DNA of 34,351 bases from Burkholderiaceae bacterium (GTDB lineage Bacteria; Pseudomonadota; Gammaproteobacteria; Burkholderiales; Burkholderiaceae_D): contig JAGSYW010000009.1 in NCBI GenBank assembly GCA_018262475.1, forward strand, positions 1-34,351, given 5' to 3'. Below, piece by piece: positions 27,031 to 34,351 of the stretch. Both the position numbers and the translations under genes were made by a program. Under the pieces are notes generated by a model that worked only from the letters and a program-made list of their open reading frames with translations, made no database searches and was not told the origin of the DNA. Each line of letters begins with the position of its first letter. Within the stretch, counting starts at the first letter, position 1.

Positions 27031-28557
27031 ATGAAAAAGATTATCGCAAGCATGGCCGCAATCTTTGCGCTCGTGGCCGCTCTTGGATTCTCGCTGCCGG
27101 CTCTGGCAGCCGATGCACCGTCAACGCCATCGGCTTCGGCAGTCGCATCCGCGCCTTCGGCTTCCGCTTCTGCATCGGCAGCCGCCACGGCCGCCGCGCC
27201 GACCGCTGCGGCCGAAGCGCCGGCACCAACCCCGAACAAGGCCGACACCGCCTGGATCATGGTCTGCACCATCCTGGTGATCCTGATGAGCCTGCCTGGC
27301 ATCGCGCTTTTCTATGGCGGTTTGGTTCGCTCGAAAAACATGCTGTCGGTGCTGATGCAATCGTTCTCGATTTTCGCGCTCATCATCGTGCTATGGTGCA
27401 TTTACGGCTACTCGCTGGCCTTCACCGAGGGCAACAGCTTCATCGGCGGGTTTGACCGTTTGTTCCTGAACGGCATCTTCGATTCGGCCAAGGCATCGTT
27501 CTCGACCGCCGCCACCTTCAGCAAGGGCGTGGTTCTGCCTGAGTATGTGTATGTCGTATTCCAGGGCGCATTTGCTGCCATCACCTGCTGCCTGATCATC
27601 GGTTCGTTCGCCGAACGCATCAAGTTTTCCGCACTGATGGTATTCGTCATCCTGTGGTTCACGTTCTCGTACCTGCCGATGGCGCACATGGTCTGGTTCT
27701 GGACCGGTCCGGATGCAATCACCAGCGCCGCAACGCTTGAAATTGAAACCGCCAAAGCTGGCCTGCTGTTCCAGAAAGGCGCGCTTGACTTCGCTGGCGG
27801 CACCGTGGTTCACATCAACGCTGCTATCGCCGGCCTGATTGGTTCCTACTTTGTTGGCAAACGCGTCGGCCTGGGCAAAGATTCGATGGCGCCGCACTCG
27901 CTGACGATGACGATGATCGGCGCTGCGCTGCTGTGGGTGGGCTGGTTCGGTTTCAACGCCGGTTCCGCACTGGAAGCAAACGACACCGCTGCGCTGGCTT
28001 TCGTCAATACGCTGCTGGCAACCGCTGCCGCTACCTGCTCGTGGGTCATCGGTGAATGGTTCATCAAGAAACATCCGTCGATGCTCGGCGGCGCATCCGG
28101 CGCAGTAGCCGGCCTGGTGGCCGTCACTCCGGCTTGCGGCTTCATCGGCCCGATGGGTGCGCTGATCATCGGTCTGCTGGCTGGTCTGGTCTGCCTGTGG
28201 GGCGTCACCGGTCTGAAGAAACTGCTGGGCGCAGACGACTCGCTCGATGTATTCGGCGTGCATGGCGTCGGCGGCATCATGGGCGCACTCTTGACCGGCG
28301 TGTTCGCCGCACCGTCACTCGGTGGCCAAGGCATCTTCGACTACGTGATTAACAAGATGTCCACCGATCCGTACTCGATTGCCAGCCAAGTGTGGGTACA
28401 GTTCCAAGCCGTGATCATCTGCGCCATCTGGTCGGCTGTGGTTTCGATCATCGCCTACAAGCTGATCGACATGGTCATCGGCCTGCGCGTGTCGGAGGAC
28501 GAGGAGCGCGAAGGTCTGGACATCACCACCCACGGCGAATCCGCCTACAAGCTGTGA
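27031..28557 (+). CDS. amtB: Ammonium transporter AmtB
   Basis: A 508-residue ammonium channel with eleven predicted helices. The N-terminus is a cleavable signal peptide (about 1-27) followed by an Ala/Ser/Pro low-complexity stretch (about 28-68) not found in E. coli AmtB, which explains the extra length. The pore twin histidines are His261 (VVHINAAIAGL) and His411 (VFGVHGVGG). The vestibule region keeps FQGAFAAITC and HMVWFW, and GGLVRSKNMLS is present near the first helix. Ten nt after glnK. A UUCG-loop terminator follows at 28615, ending the operon. Confidence 0.96.
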   Translation: MKKIIASMAAIFALVAALGFSLPALAADAPSTPSASAVASAPSASASASAAATAAAPTAAAEAPAPTPNKADTAWIMVCTILVILMSLPGIALFYGGLVRSKNMLSVLMQSFSIFALIIVLWCIYGYSLAFTEGNSFIGGFDRLFLNGIFDSAKASFSTAATFSKGVVLPEYVYVVFQGAFAAITCCLIIGSFAERIKFSALMVFVILWFTFSYLPMAHMVWFWTGPDAITSAATLEIETAKAGLLFQKGALDFAGGTVVHINAAIAGLIGSYFVGKRVGLGKDSMAPHSLTMTMIGAALLWVGWFGFNAGSALEANDTAALAFVNTLLATAAATCSWVIGEWFIKKHPSMLGGASGAVAGLVAVTPACGFIGPMGALIIGLLAGLVCLWGVTGLKKLLGADDSLDVFGVHGVGGIMGALLTGVFAAPSLGGQGIFDYVINKMSTDPYSIASQVWVQFQAVIICAIWSAVVSIIAYKLIDMVIGLRVSEDEEREGLDITTHGESAYKL

Positions 28558-28614
28558 GTCTGAGGCAAGGTTTTTTCATGCTGTAATCCCCTAACCTGTG
28601 TGAGCAGGTCTTGC

Positions 28615-28641
28615 AAGCGCCTCTTCGGGGGCGCTTTTTTT
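28615..28641 (+). terminator. Strong intrinsic terminator after amtB
   Basis: AAGCGCCTC (28615-28623) pairs with GGGGCGCTT (28628-28636), including one G-T pair, closing a TTCG tetraloop, followed by five more T. Ends the porin-glnK-amtB transcript. Confidence 0.92.
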
Positions 28642-28691
28642 AGGGGGAGCACACGGCAAGTTACCAGGCTTGAAGAAGGTCTGAGTAACCG

Positions 28692-29147
28692 CTAGCTCAT
28701 CCAGGAGCCGATAATCGGATGGGCTTCGTCGTATTCATGGTACGAATGCTGAACCCGCTTCAGCGCTTCCGGCTCGGTAGCGCAGATAGCCAGCATTGCC
28801 TCGGCCTCGCTGTAGGTCAGCATCCTTCCCTGCTGCTTCACCTTGTTGCAATACGCGACCACGGCCGGAATGCCGGAACAGATCAGCGCATCCGGGGTTT
28901 CCGGTCCGCAGGCGTCAACCCACCGCACCTGTTTCATCAACCGCACGGAACCAAGTAGGCAAAATAGTACGATGCCTGCCGACACCATCCACCAACCTTG
29001 CTCCAGCCTGTCACGCATCAGACCGAAAAACAGGAAGGCACCAACACAACCGACAAAGCAGGCAAACAGCTTGGCACTGTTATTCCGGCGCCAGGATTCC
29101 AGTTGCGCCTGCGTGGCCGGCGCAGCATAGATGTTAATGTTTCGCAT
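28692..29147 (-). CDS. Small membrane protein of unknown function
   Basis: A 151-residue protein I do not recognise. Two hydrophobic helices (about 26-44 and 52-71) separated by a short charged loop make an integral inner-membrane hairpin; the N-terminal 25 and C-terminal 80 residues are soluble and probably cytosolic. The C-terminal part is mixed helical with four Cys and an acidic end. No strong ribosome site precedes the ATG at 29145-29147, though the frame is clean and codon use resembles neighbouring genes. It is divergent from gshA. It probably is a real gene, lineage-specific, with no function to assign. Confidence 0.6.
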   Translation of the reverse strand: MRNINIYAAPATQAQLESWRRNNSAKLFACFVGCVGAFLFFGLMRDRLEQGWWMVSAGIVLFCLLGSVRLMKQVRWVDACGPETPDALICSGIPAVVAYCNKVKQQGRMLTYSEAEAMLAICATEPEALKRVQHSYHEYDEAHPIIGSWMS

Positions 29148-29185
29148 TATCAGAAGATCGGAGCTGATTTTGCTTGCTACTTTAA

Positions 29186-29211
29186 CACGCGGCTCTTTTC
29201 ACGCGGCTCTT
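29186..29211. repeat. 12-bp direct repeat between gshA and the membrane-protein gene
   Basis: CACGCGGCTCTT occurs at 29186-29197 and again at 29200-29211, a period of 14. The second copy overlaps a weak sigma-70-like -35 (TTGATT 29210-29215; CATCAT 29233-29238 at 17-bp spacing) for gshA. It could be paired operator half-sites or a simple duplication. Confidence 0.6.
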
Positions 29212-29270
29212 GATTAATACCTCATTCGACCGCATCATTTGCAAATCACGCTCACAATAACAAGGATCAT

Positions 29271-30566
29271 ATGGTTCCCCATCTCGTTACGGCGCTCAAC
29301 GGCCCGCTGCTCGACCTGGAAAAGAAAATCATCGACGCAACGCCCGCCATTGAGCGCTGGTTCCGTCTTGAATGGCAGGATCACACACCTCCGTTTTACT
29401 GTTCAGTCGATCTGCGCAATGCCGGCTTCAAGCTGGCACCGGTCGATACCAACCTGTTCCCCGGCGGCTTCAACAACCTCGCGCATGAAATGCTGCCGCT
29501 GACAGTGCAGGCGGCGATGGCGGCGATCGAAAAATACTGCCCGGATGCGAAAAACCTGCTGCTGATCCCAGAGAGCCACACGCGCAACACGTTCTACCTG
29601 CAAAACATTGCGAGACTAATCAAGATTTTCCGCCAGACCGGGCTGAACGTCCGCCTCGGTTCGCTTTCACCAGACATCAAGCAGCCGACCACGGTCACGC
29701 TGCCGGACGGCTCTACCATCCTGCTGGAACCGCTGGTGCGCTCGAAAAATGGCCGCCGCCTCGGGCTGAAGGATTTCGACCCGTGCACCATCCTGCTGAA
29801 CAATGACCTGAGCGGCGGCATTCCGCAGATTCTGCAAAACCTGCACGAACAGACGCTGTTGCCGCCACTGCATGCGGGCTGGGCCGTGCGCAGAAAGAGC
29901 AACCACTTTGCCGCCTACGATGAAGTCGCGCGCCGTTTTAGCCGGCTGATCGGCGTCGACCAATGGATGCTGAACCCATTCTTCGCCCGCTGCGGCGAGA
30001 TCAACTTTGCCGAACGCAGTGGCGAAGAATGCCTGGCAGCGCAGGTGAATGCGGTGCTGGCCAAGATTCGCCGCAAATACAAGGAATACAAGATCAACGA
30101 AACACCGTTCGTGATCGTCAAGGCCGATGCCGGCACCTACGGCATGGGCATCATGACTGTCAAGGACGCAAGCGAAGTCAAGGATCTGAACCGCAAGCAG
30201 CGCAACAAGATGGCGGTGGTGAAGGATGGCTTGCAGGTGAATGACGTCATCATCCAGGAAGGCGTGCATTCATTCGAGCGCATCAACGACGCCGTGGCCG
30301 AGCCGGTGGTGTATATGATGGATCGCTACGTGGTCGGCGGTTTCTACCGCGTGCATGCTGAGCGCGACATCGATGAAAACCTGAACGCGCCGGGCGCTCA
30401 TTTCGTGCCGCTGGCTTTCGCGCAGCAGCATGCAATTCCGGATTTCCGCGCCGCGCCGGGCACAAATGCGCCGAACCGGTTCTACATGTATGGCGTGGTG
30501 GCGCGTCTGGCCTTGCTGGCAGCAGCCGTCGAACTCGAAAAAACCGACCCGAATCCGGAAACCTGA
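29271..30566 (+). CDS. gshA: Glutamate-cysteine ligase, proteobacterial GshA type
   Basis: Makes gamma-glutamylcysteine from glutamate, cysteine and ATP, the first step of glutathione synthesis. The 431-residue sequence belongs to the GshA family seen in beta- and some other proteobacteria (PF08886/TIGR02049), distinct from E. coli GshA. Recognisable segments are [28 protein letters not shown], and the C-terminal [17 protein letters not shown], a nucleotide-binding-like loop. AAGGA lies five bases before the start. The stop codon overlaps the gshB start by one base, so the two are translationally coupled. Confidence 0.94.
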   Translation: MVPHLVTALNGPLLDLEKKIIDATPAIERWFRLEWQDHTPPFYCSVDLRNAGFKLAPVDTNLFPGGFNNLAHEMLPLTVQAAMAAIEKYCPDAKNLLLIPESHTRNTFYLQNIARLIKIFRQTGLNVRLGSLSPDIKQPTTVTLPDGSTILLEPLVRSKNGRRLGLKDFDPCTILLNNDLSGGIPQILQNLHEQTLLPPLHAGWAVRRKSNHFAAYDEVARRFSRLIGVDQWMLNPFFARCGEINFAERSGEECLAAQVNAVLAKIRRKYKEYKINETPFVIVKADAGTYGMGIMTVKDASEVKDLNRKQRNKMAVVKDGLQVNDVIIQEGVHSFERINDAVAEPVVYMMDRYVVGGFYRVHAERDIDENLNAPGAHFVPLAFAQQHAIPDFRAAPGTNAPNRFYMYGVVARLALLAAAVELEKTDPNPET

Positions 30567-31513
30567 TGAAAATCGCGTTCCTTGCCGATCCGCTGTCCAG
30601 CTTCAAGATCTGGAAAGACTCGACCTTCGCCATGATGGCCGAGGCGGCGAAGCGCGGCCATGAAATTCATGCCTTCGAACAGCAGCACATGGCGATGGAC
30701 AACGGTACCATCGTCGCCAACGTGTCGAGAATCGCGCTCACCGGCAGCGAGCATCCTGACGAAGACTGGTACGTGGCCGATGCGCCGGTGGCGCAGCCAT
30801 TGACTGCGTTCGACGCCATCGTCAAGCGCAAGGATCCGCCGTTCGACATGGAATACGTGTATTCGACCTATCTGCTCGAACTGGCCGAACTGCAGGGCGC
30901 ACGCGTATTCAACCGGCCGGCGGCGATCCGCAACCACAATGAAAAGCTGGCGATTGCACAATTCCCGCAGTTCACCGCGCCAACGCTGGTCACCTCCGAC
31001 GAGGCACGGCTGCGTGCATTTCATGCCGAGCATCGGGACATCATCCTCAAGCCGCTGGACGGCATGGGTGGCAGCGGCGTGTTCCGCGTGCGTGAAGATG
31101 GCATCAACCTTGGCGCGATCATCGAAACGCTGACCGTCAACGGTTCGCGCACCATCATGGCGCAGCGCTATATCCCCGAAATCGCGCTCGGTGACAAACG
31201 CATCCTGCTGATCGGCGGCGAAGTAGTGCCATACGCACTGGCACGCATTCCGCAGGCAGGCGAAGTGCGCGGCAATCTGGCCGCCGGCGGCACCGGCGTG
31301 GCGCAGCCGCTGTCGGCGCGCGACCGCGAAATCGCCGAAACGCTGGCACCAATCCTGTTCAAGCGCGGACTGCTTCTGGTCGGGCTGGACGTGATCGGCG
31401 ATTGGCTGACTGAAATCAACGTCACCAGCCCGACCTGCTTCCGCGAAATCACACAACAGACCGGATTCGATGTCGCCGCCATGTTCATCGATGCGCTCGA
31501 ACGCGCCGTTTGA
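30566..31513 (+). CDS. gshB: Glutathione synthetase
   Basis: Adds glycine to gamma-glutamylcysteine, the second step of glutathione synthesis. A 315-residue ATP-grasp enzyme of normal GshB length. Clear motifs: [10 protein letters not shown] at the N-terminus, [15 protein letters not shown] (ATP-binding loop), [11 protein letters not shown], and [10 protein letters not shown] with Mg-binding Glu/Asn. The ATG shares one base with the gshA stop. It is followed after 25 nt by an EIIA gene. Confidence 0.96.
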   Translation: MKIAFLADPLSSFKIWKDSTFAMMAEAAKRGHEIHAFEQQHMAMDNGTIVANVSRIALTGSEHPDEDWYVADAPVAQPLTAFDAIVKRKDPPFDMEYVYSTYLLELAELQGARVFNRPAAIRNHNEKLAIAQFPQFTAPTLVTSDEARLRAFHAEHRDIILKPLDGMGGSGVFRVREDGINLGAIIETLTVNGSRTIMAQRYIPEIALGDKRILLIGGEVVPYALARIPQAGEVRGNLAAGGTGVAQPLSARDREIAETLAPILFKRGLLLVGLDVIGDWLTEINVTSPTCFREITQQTGFDVAAMFIDALERAV

Positions 31514-31538
31514 ACGCCTAGCCGTTACAATACAAACC

Positions 31539-31928
31539 ATGATCGGCATACTCTTAATCATGCATGCACCGCTCGGGCAGGCCTTCATGGCCACGGCCAC
31601 GCATATGTTTTCCGGCAAACTTGAACGGGTCGAGGTGATCGACGTGATCGCCGATCAGGATCCATTCGAAGTCAACAAACAGGCCCGGCAGGCGATCGAA
31701 CGGCTGGATGACGGCACTGGCGTGCTGGTGCTGACCGACGTGATCGGCGGCACGCCATCGAACTGCTGCCACACGCTGTTTTCCAACACCCACGTCGAGG
31801 TCATTGCTGGCGGCAGCCTGCCTATGCTGTTGCGCGCACTGACCTACCGCGACAGCGATCTGGAAACCGTGGTTGAAAAGGCGCTGGCTGGCGGCAAGAG
31901 CGGCGCAGTCAGAATCGATCATTGCTGA
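31539..31928 (+). CDS. PTS system EIIA component, mannose/fructose family
   Basis: A 129-residue EIIA of the mannose-type family. The N-terminus MIGILLIMHAPLG places the phospho-acceptor at His9, and VLTDVIGGTPSNCC is a family signature. Upstream in-frame sequence belongs to the end of gshB and is not part of the protein. No ribosome site is obvious. There is no EIIB or EIIC in the window, and the next genes are HPr and EI, so this is probably a regulatory phosphorelay rather than a sugar importer, as known for similar clusters in betaproteobacteria. Confidence 0.9.
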   Translation: MIGILLIMHAPLGQAFMATATHMFSGKLERVEVIDVIADQDPFEVNKQARQAIERLDDGTGVLVLTDVIGGTPSNCCHTLFSNTHVEVIAGGSLPMLLRALTYRDSDLETVVEKALAGGKSGAVRIDHC

Positions 31929-31987
31929 CCATGCCCAATAATCAACCAGCGGTAGCCACCATCCGAATCACCCAACATCAGACAAGA

Positions 31988-32257
31988 ATGGCAAAAATCG
32001 ACATCGAAATCATCAACAAGCTCGGCCTGCATGCGCGCGCATCGGCCAAACTGACGCAACTGGCGGCAAGATTCAAGAGCGAAGTCTGGATGAGCCGCAA
32101 CAAGCAGCGCATCAACGCCAAATCGATCATGGGCGTGATGATGCTGGCCGCAGGCAAGGGCGCCATCGTCACCATCGAAACAACTGGCGAGGATGAAAAC
32201 GAATGCCTGGCTGCGCTGCAAGGCTTGATCAATGACAAATTTGGGGAAGATGAGTAA
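31988..32257 (+). CDS. ptsH: Phosphocarrier protein HPr
   Basis: An 89-residue HPr that takes phosphate from EI and passes it to EIIA. The motif KLGLHARASAKL places the phospho-acceptor at His15. NAKSIMG places a serine at position 46, the site used by HPr kinase/phosphorylase in organisms that have it; no such kinase is in the window. The start at 31988 gives the standard length; a longer frame from 31931 would add 19 residues unlike HPr. Ribosome site weak. Between EIIA and EI in one transcript. Confidence 0.95.
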   Translation: MAKIDIEIINKLGLHARASAKLTQLAARFKSEVWMSRNKQRINAKSIMGVMMLAAGKGAIVTIETTGEDENECLAALQGLINDKFGEDE

Positions 32258-32347
32258 TTCAGCCCCATCCAAAGCGGGTAAGATCATCATTTAAGGCTCC
32301 CCGCTTCAGACGCAGCAGCGCCGATTCATCATCCCTCGATCCAGATC

Positions 32348-34099
32348 ATGGCTTATTCATTCACTCTGCACGGCATTCCGGTATCACGCGGCATCGCAAT
32401 TGGCCGCGCGCACCTGATCGCGCCGGCGGCGATGGATGTGCAGCACTACCTGATAGAGCAGGAACAGGTGGAAGCCGAGGTGCAACGACTGGAGAATGCG
32501 ATCACCACCGCGCACAAAGAACTGGAAAACCTGTGGGCCGATTTGCCGAAGGATTCGCCGGTCGAACTCGGCGCATTCCTCGACGTGCATGCGATGATCC
32601 TGTCCGACCCGCTGATTTCAGAAGCACCGCTCGACATCATCCGAAAGCGGCGCTACAACGCCGAATGGGCGCTGGTAACGCAACTGGAAGAACTGACCGA
32701 ACATTTCGACGGCATCGATGACGCCTACCTGCGCGAGCGCAAGGCCGACATCCAGCAGATTGGCGAACGCGTGCTGAAAGTGCTGACCGGCACCGCCAGA
32801 ACGCTTCTGCCGACAAGCGCCGATCATGACCGGACGCACATGATCGTGGTCGCGCACGACATTTCGCCAGCCGACATGATTCAGTTCCGCGAACACACGT
32901 TCAGCGGCTTCCTGACCGACCTCGGCGGGCAGAACTCGCACGCGGCCATCGTCGCCCGCAGCCTCGACATTCCGGCGGTGGTCGGCATGTCGCACGCGTC
33001 TGATCTGATCGAGCAGGACGACTGGGTGGTGATCGATGGCGATGCCGGCGTGGTAATCGTCGATCCGTCGCCGCTGGTGCTCGATTACTACCGCAACCGC
33101 CAGACAACGCTGCTGAAAGCCAGAAAAAAACTCAGCAAGCTGAAAAAGGCGGCCGCCATCACGCAGGATGGCACCCCGATCACCCTGTTGGCCAACATCG
33201 AATTTCCCGAAGATTGCCCGACCGCGCTCGATGTCGGCGCGCAAGGCGTTGGCCTGTTCCGTTCCGAATTCCTGTTCATGAGCCGACCGCTCGGCGCCCC
33301 CAAGATGCCGGGCGAGGAAGAACAGTTCGAGGCCTACCGGAAGGCGGTAGTTGCGATGCGCGGCCGGCCGGTGACGATTCGCACGCTCGACATCGGCGCC
33401 GACAAGCAGATCGAAGCCATTGAGCAAAACGCACTCAATCCGGCGCTCGGCTTGCGCGCAATCCGTTACTGCCTGAGCGAACCGAAACTGTTTCTGGCGC
33501 AATTGCGCGCAATCCTGCGCGCGTCGGCCTTCGGCAAGGTGAAACTGCTGGTGCCGATGATCGCGCACGCGTTCGAAATCGATCAGACACTGGCGATGAT
33601 CGAACAGGCGAAAACGCAATTGCGCAATACCGGCCACAAATTCGATGCCGACATCGAAGTCGGTGCGATGATTGAAATCCCGGCAGCGGTGCTGGCCTTG
33701 CCGATGTTTATCAGCCGACTCGATTTCCTGTCGATCGGCACCAATGATCTGATCCAGTACGCGCTGGCGATCGACCGCGGCGACCATGAAGTCGCGCACC
33801 TGTACAACCCGCTGCATCCTGCCATCCTGCAAATGCTGTCGATGACCATCCGCGCCGGCGCGAAATCCGGCATCCCGGTTTCGATGTGCGGCGAAGTGGC
33901 CGGCAATACGAAACTGACGCGGCTGTTGCTCGGCATGGGCTTGCGCGAATTCTCGATGCACCCGTCGCAACTGCTGGCCGTGAAGCAGGAAATCCTGAAT
34001 TGCGACTTGCAGCAAATCGCTTCACGCACGAAAAGGATCGTCAACCTGTACGAACCTTCAGCCATCGAGCACGAGATGGAACAGTTGCAGGCGATGTAG
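32348..34099 (+). CDS. ptsI: PTS enzyme I (phosphoenolpyruvate-protein phosphotransferase)
   Basis: Starts the PTS relay by transferring phosphate from phosphoenolpyruvate to HPr. The 583-residue protein has the HPr-binding helical domain, the swivelling His domain with GGQNSHAAIVARSLDIPAV (His198 as acceptor), and a C-terminal PEP-binding barrel with FLSIGTNDLIQYALAIDRGD and PVSMCGEVAGN. Length and motifs are complete, so it should be active. It lies 90 nt after ptsH without an obvious promoter between, and ends just before the metX promoter. Confidence 0.97.
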   Translation: MAYSFTLHGIPVSRGIAIGRAHLIAPAAMDVQHYLIEQEQVEAEVQRLENAITTAHKELENLWADLPKDSPVELGAFLDVHAMILSDPLISEAPLDIIRKRRYNAEWALVTQLEELTEHFDGIDDAYLRERKADIQQIGERVLKVLTGTARTLLPTSADHDRTHMIVVAHDISPADMIQFREHTFSGFLTDLGGQNSHAAIVARSLDIPAVVGMSHASDLIEQDDWVVIDGDAGVVIVDPSPLVLDYYRNRQTTLLKARKKLSKLKKAAAITQDGTPITLLANIEFPEDCPTALDVGAQGVGLFRSEFLFMSRPLGAPKMPGEEEQFEAYRKAVVAMRGRPVTIRTLDIGADKQIEAIEQNALNPALGLRAIRYCLSEPKLFLAQLRAILRASAFGKVKLLVPMIAHAFEIDQTLAMIEQAKTQLRNTGHKFDADIEVGAMIEIPAAVLALPMFISRLDFLSIGTNDLIQYALAIDRGDHEVAHLYNPLHPAILQMLSMTIRAGAKSGIPVSMCGEVAGNTKLTRLLLGMGLREFSMHPSQLLAVKQEILNCDLQQIASRTKRIVNLYEPSAIEHEMEQLQAM

Positions 34100-34108
34100 C
34101 CCGCAGAT

Positions 34109-34137
34109 TTGACGGCTCTGCCCGAGTTGGTTATGCT
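34109..34137 (+). promoter_or_regulatory. Sigma-70 promoter of metX
   Basis: TTGACG (34109-34114), a 17-bp spacer and TATGCT (34132-34137) give a good -35/-10 pair. The expected start of transcription, about 34144, coincides with the first base of the riboswitch helix, which supports both calls. Confidence 0.7.
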
Positions 34138-34143
34138 AGGCAC

Positions 34144-34210
34144 TCGCGCCGATTTGAACTGAACAGCTTGCGGGCGCGTGGGGATTTCCCCGAATAAATG
34201 CGGCTAAAGC
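34144..34210 (+). promoter_or_regulatory. SAM-II (SAM-alpha) riboswitch aptamer upstream of metX
   Basis: Helix P1 is CGCGCC (34145-34150) with GGCGCG (34173-34178). The loop GATTTGAAC (34151-34159) and the conserved 3' block AATAAATGCGGCTAAAG (34193-34209) match the SAM-II class as I know it. AGCT (34165-34168) can pair with GGCT (34202-34205) as the pseudoknot, one pair being U-G. An extra hairpin GGGG-ATTT-CCCC (34180-34191) is inserted between P1 and the 3' block. The gene downstream is metX, the most common SAM-II target. SAM binding should lower metX expression. The class was recognised from memory of its consensus, not searched. Confidence 0.85.
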
Positions 34211-34219
34211 GAGCTTTAC

Positions 34220-34258
34220 AGCCCGACATGCCCGCCGCGTTCGGGCTTTTTGTTTTTT
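34220..34258 (+). terminator. Riboswitch-controlled terminator before metX
   Basis: AGCCCGA (34220-34226) pairs with TCGGGCT (34241-34247), followed by T5-G-T6. A competing antiterminator can form: GGCT (34202-34205) with AGCC (34220-34223) and AAAGC (34206-34210) with GCTTT (34213-34217). GGCT is also the pseudoknot strand of the aptamer, so SAM binding and antitermination exclude each other. Confidence 0.8.
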
Positions 34259-34270
34259 GAACTGAACATC

Positions 34271-34351
34271 ATGGCTTCCATCGGTATTGTTTCCGCCCAG
34301 GCGATGCACTTCGCCGACCCGCTGCCGCTGCAAGGCGGCGCGAGCATTGCC
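34271..34351 (+). CDS. metX: Homoserine O-acyltransferase MetX (N-terminal part only)
   Basis: The first 27 codons (MASIGIVSAQAMHFADPLPL and onward) match the N-terminus of MetX, the alpha/beta-hydrolase that acylates homoserine in methionine synthesis; the catalytic residues lie beyond the right edge. The assignment is strengthened by the SAM-II riboswitch directly upstream. Whether it uses acetyl- or succinyl-CoA cannot be told from this fragment. Confidence 0.85.
   Translation, partial: MASIGIVSAQAMHFADPLPLQGGASIA

Overview
The window looks like a chromosomal segment of a betaproteobacterium, most likely order Burkholderiales and close to Oxalobacteraceae. This is inferred from gene content and order (TorF-type porin-glnK-amtB, ubiK, comM, and gshA-gshB-EIIA-ptsH-ptsI-metX), not from a search. 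Nothing suggests a phage, an insertion sequence, a CRISPR array, or rRNA/tRNA genes.

Layout. (1) 1-2997, minus strand: a two-component pair, a CHASE/PAS sensor histidine kinase followed by the start of its LuxR-type response regulator. (2) 3333-5804, minus strand: a periplasmic type II asparaginase and a dicarboxylate/amino-acid:cation symporter, closed by a strong terminator near 3211-3240. (3) 6352-18818, plus strand: a tightly packed cellulose operon, bcsE-bcsF-bcsQ-bcsA-bcsB-bcsZ-bcsC. It faces bcsG on the minus strand (19090-20658). The set predicts phosphoethanolamine-modified cellulose controlled by c-di-GMP through BcsA PilZ and BcsE GIL. (4) 20860-25257: a cytosolic 5'-nucleotidase (+), comM with a small lipoprotein gene (-), and an NTF2-like/GGDEF diguanylate cyclase (+). 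(5) 25393-28557: ubiK (-), then a nitrogen-control operon (TorF-like porin, PII, AmtB) behind a sigma-54 promoter with an NtrC-like site. (6) 28692-34351: a small membrane protein (-), then glutathione synthesis (gshA-gshB), a partial PTS (EIIA-Man, HPr, EI), and the start of metX behind a SAM-II riboswitch.

Points that stand out. Two diverged ~120-bp intergenic repeats, each carrying a terminator-like hairpin, sit at the two convergent gene junctions (bcsC/bcsG and 5'-nucleotidase/comM). BcsZ has Asn where the E. coli catalytic base Asp243 sits. The BcsQ-like ATPase has lost both the signature lysine and the P-loop lysine. metX has a complete promoter, SAM-II aptamer, antiterminator and terminator that can be drawn by hand. 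No clearly new system was found; the strongest leads are variations on known systems plus the unexplained dispersed repeat.
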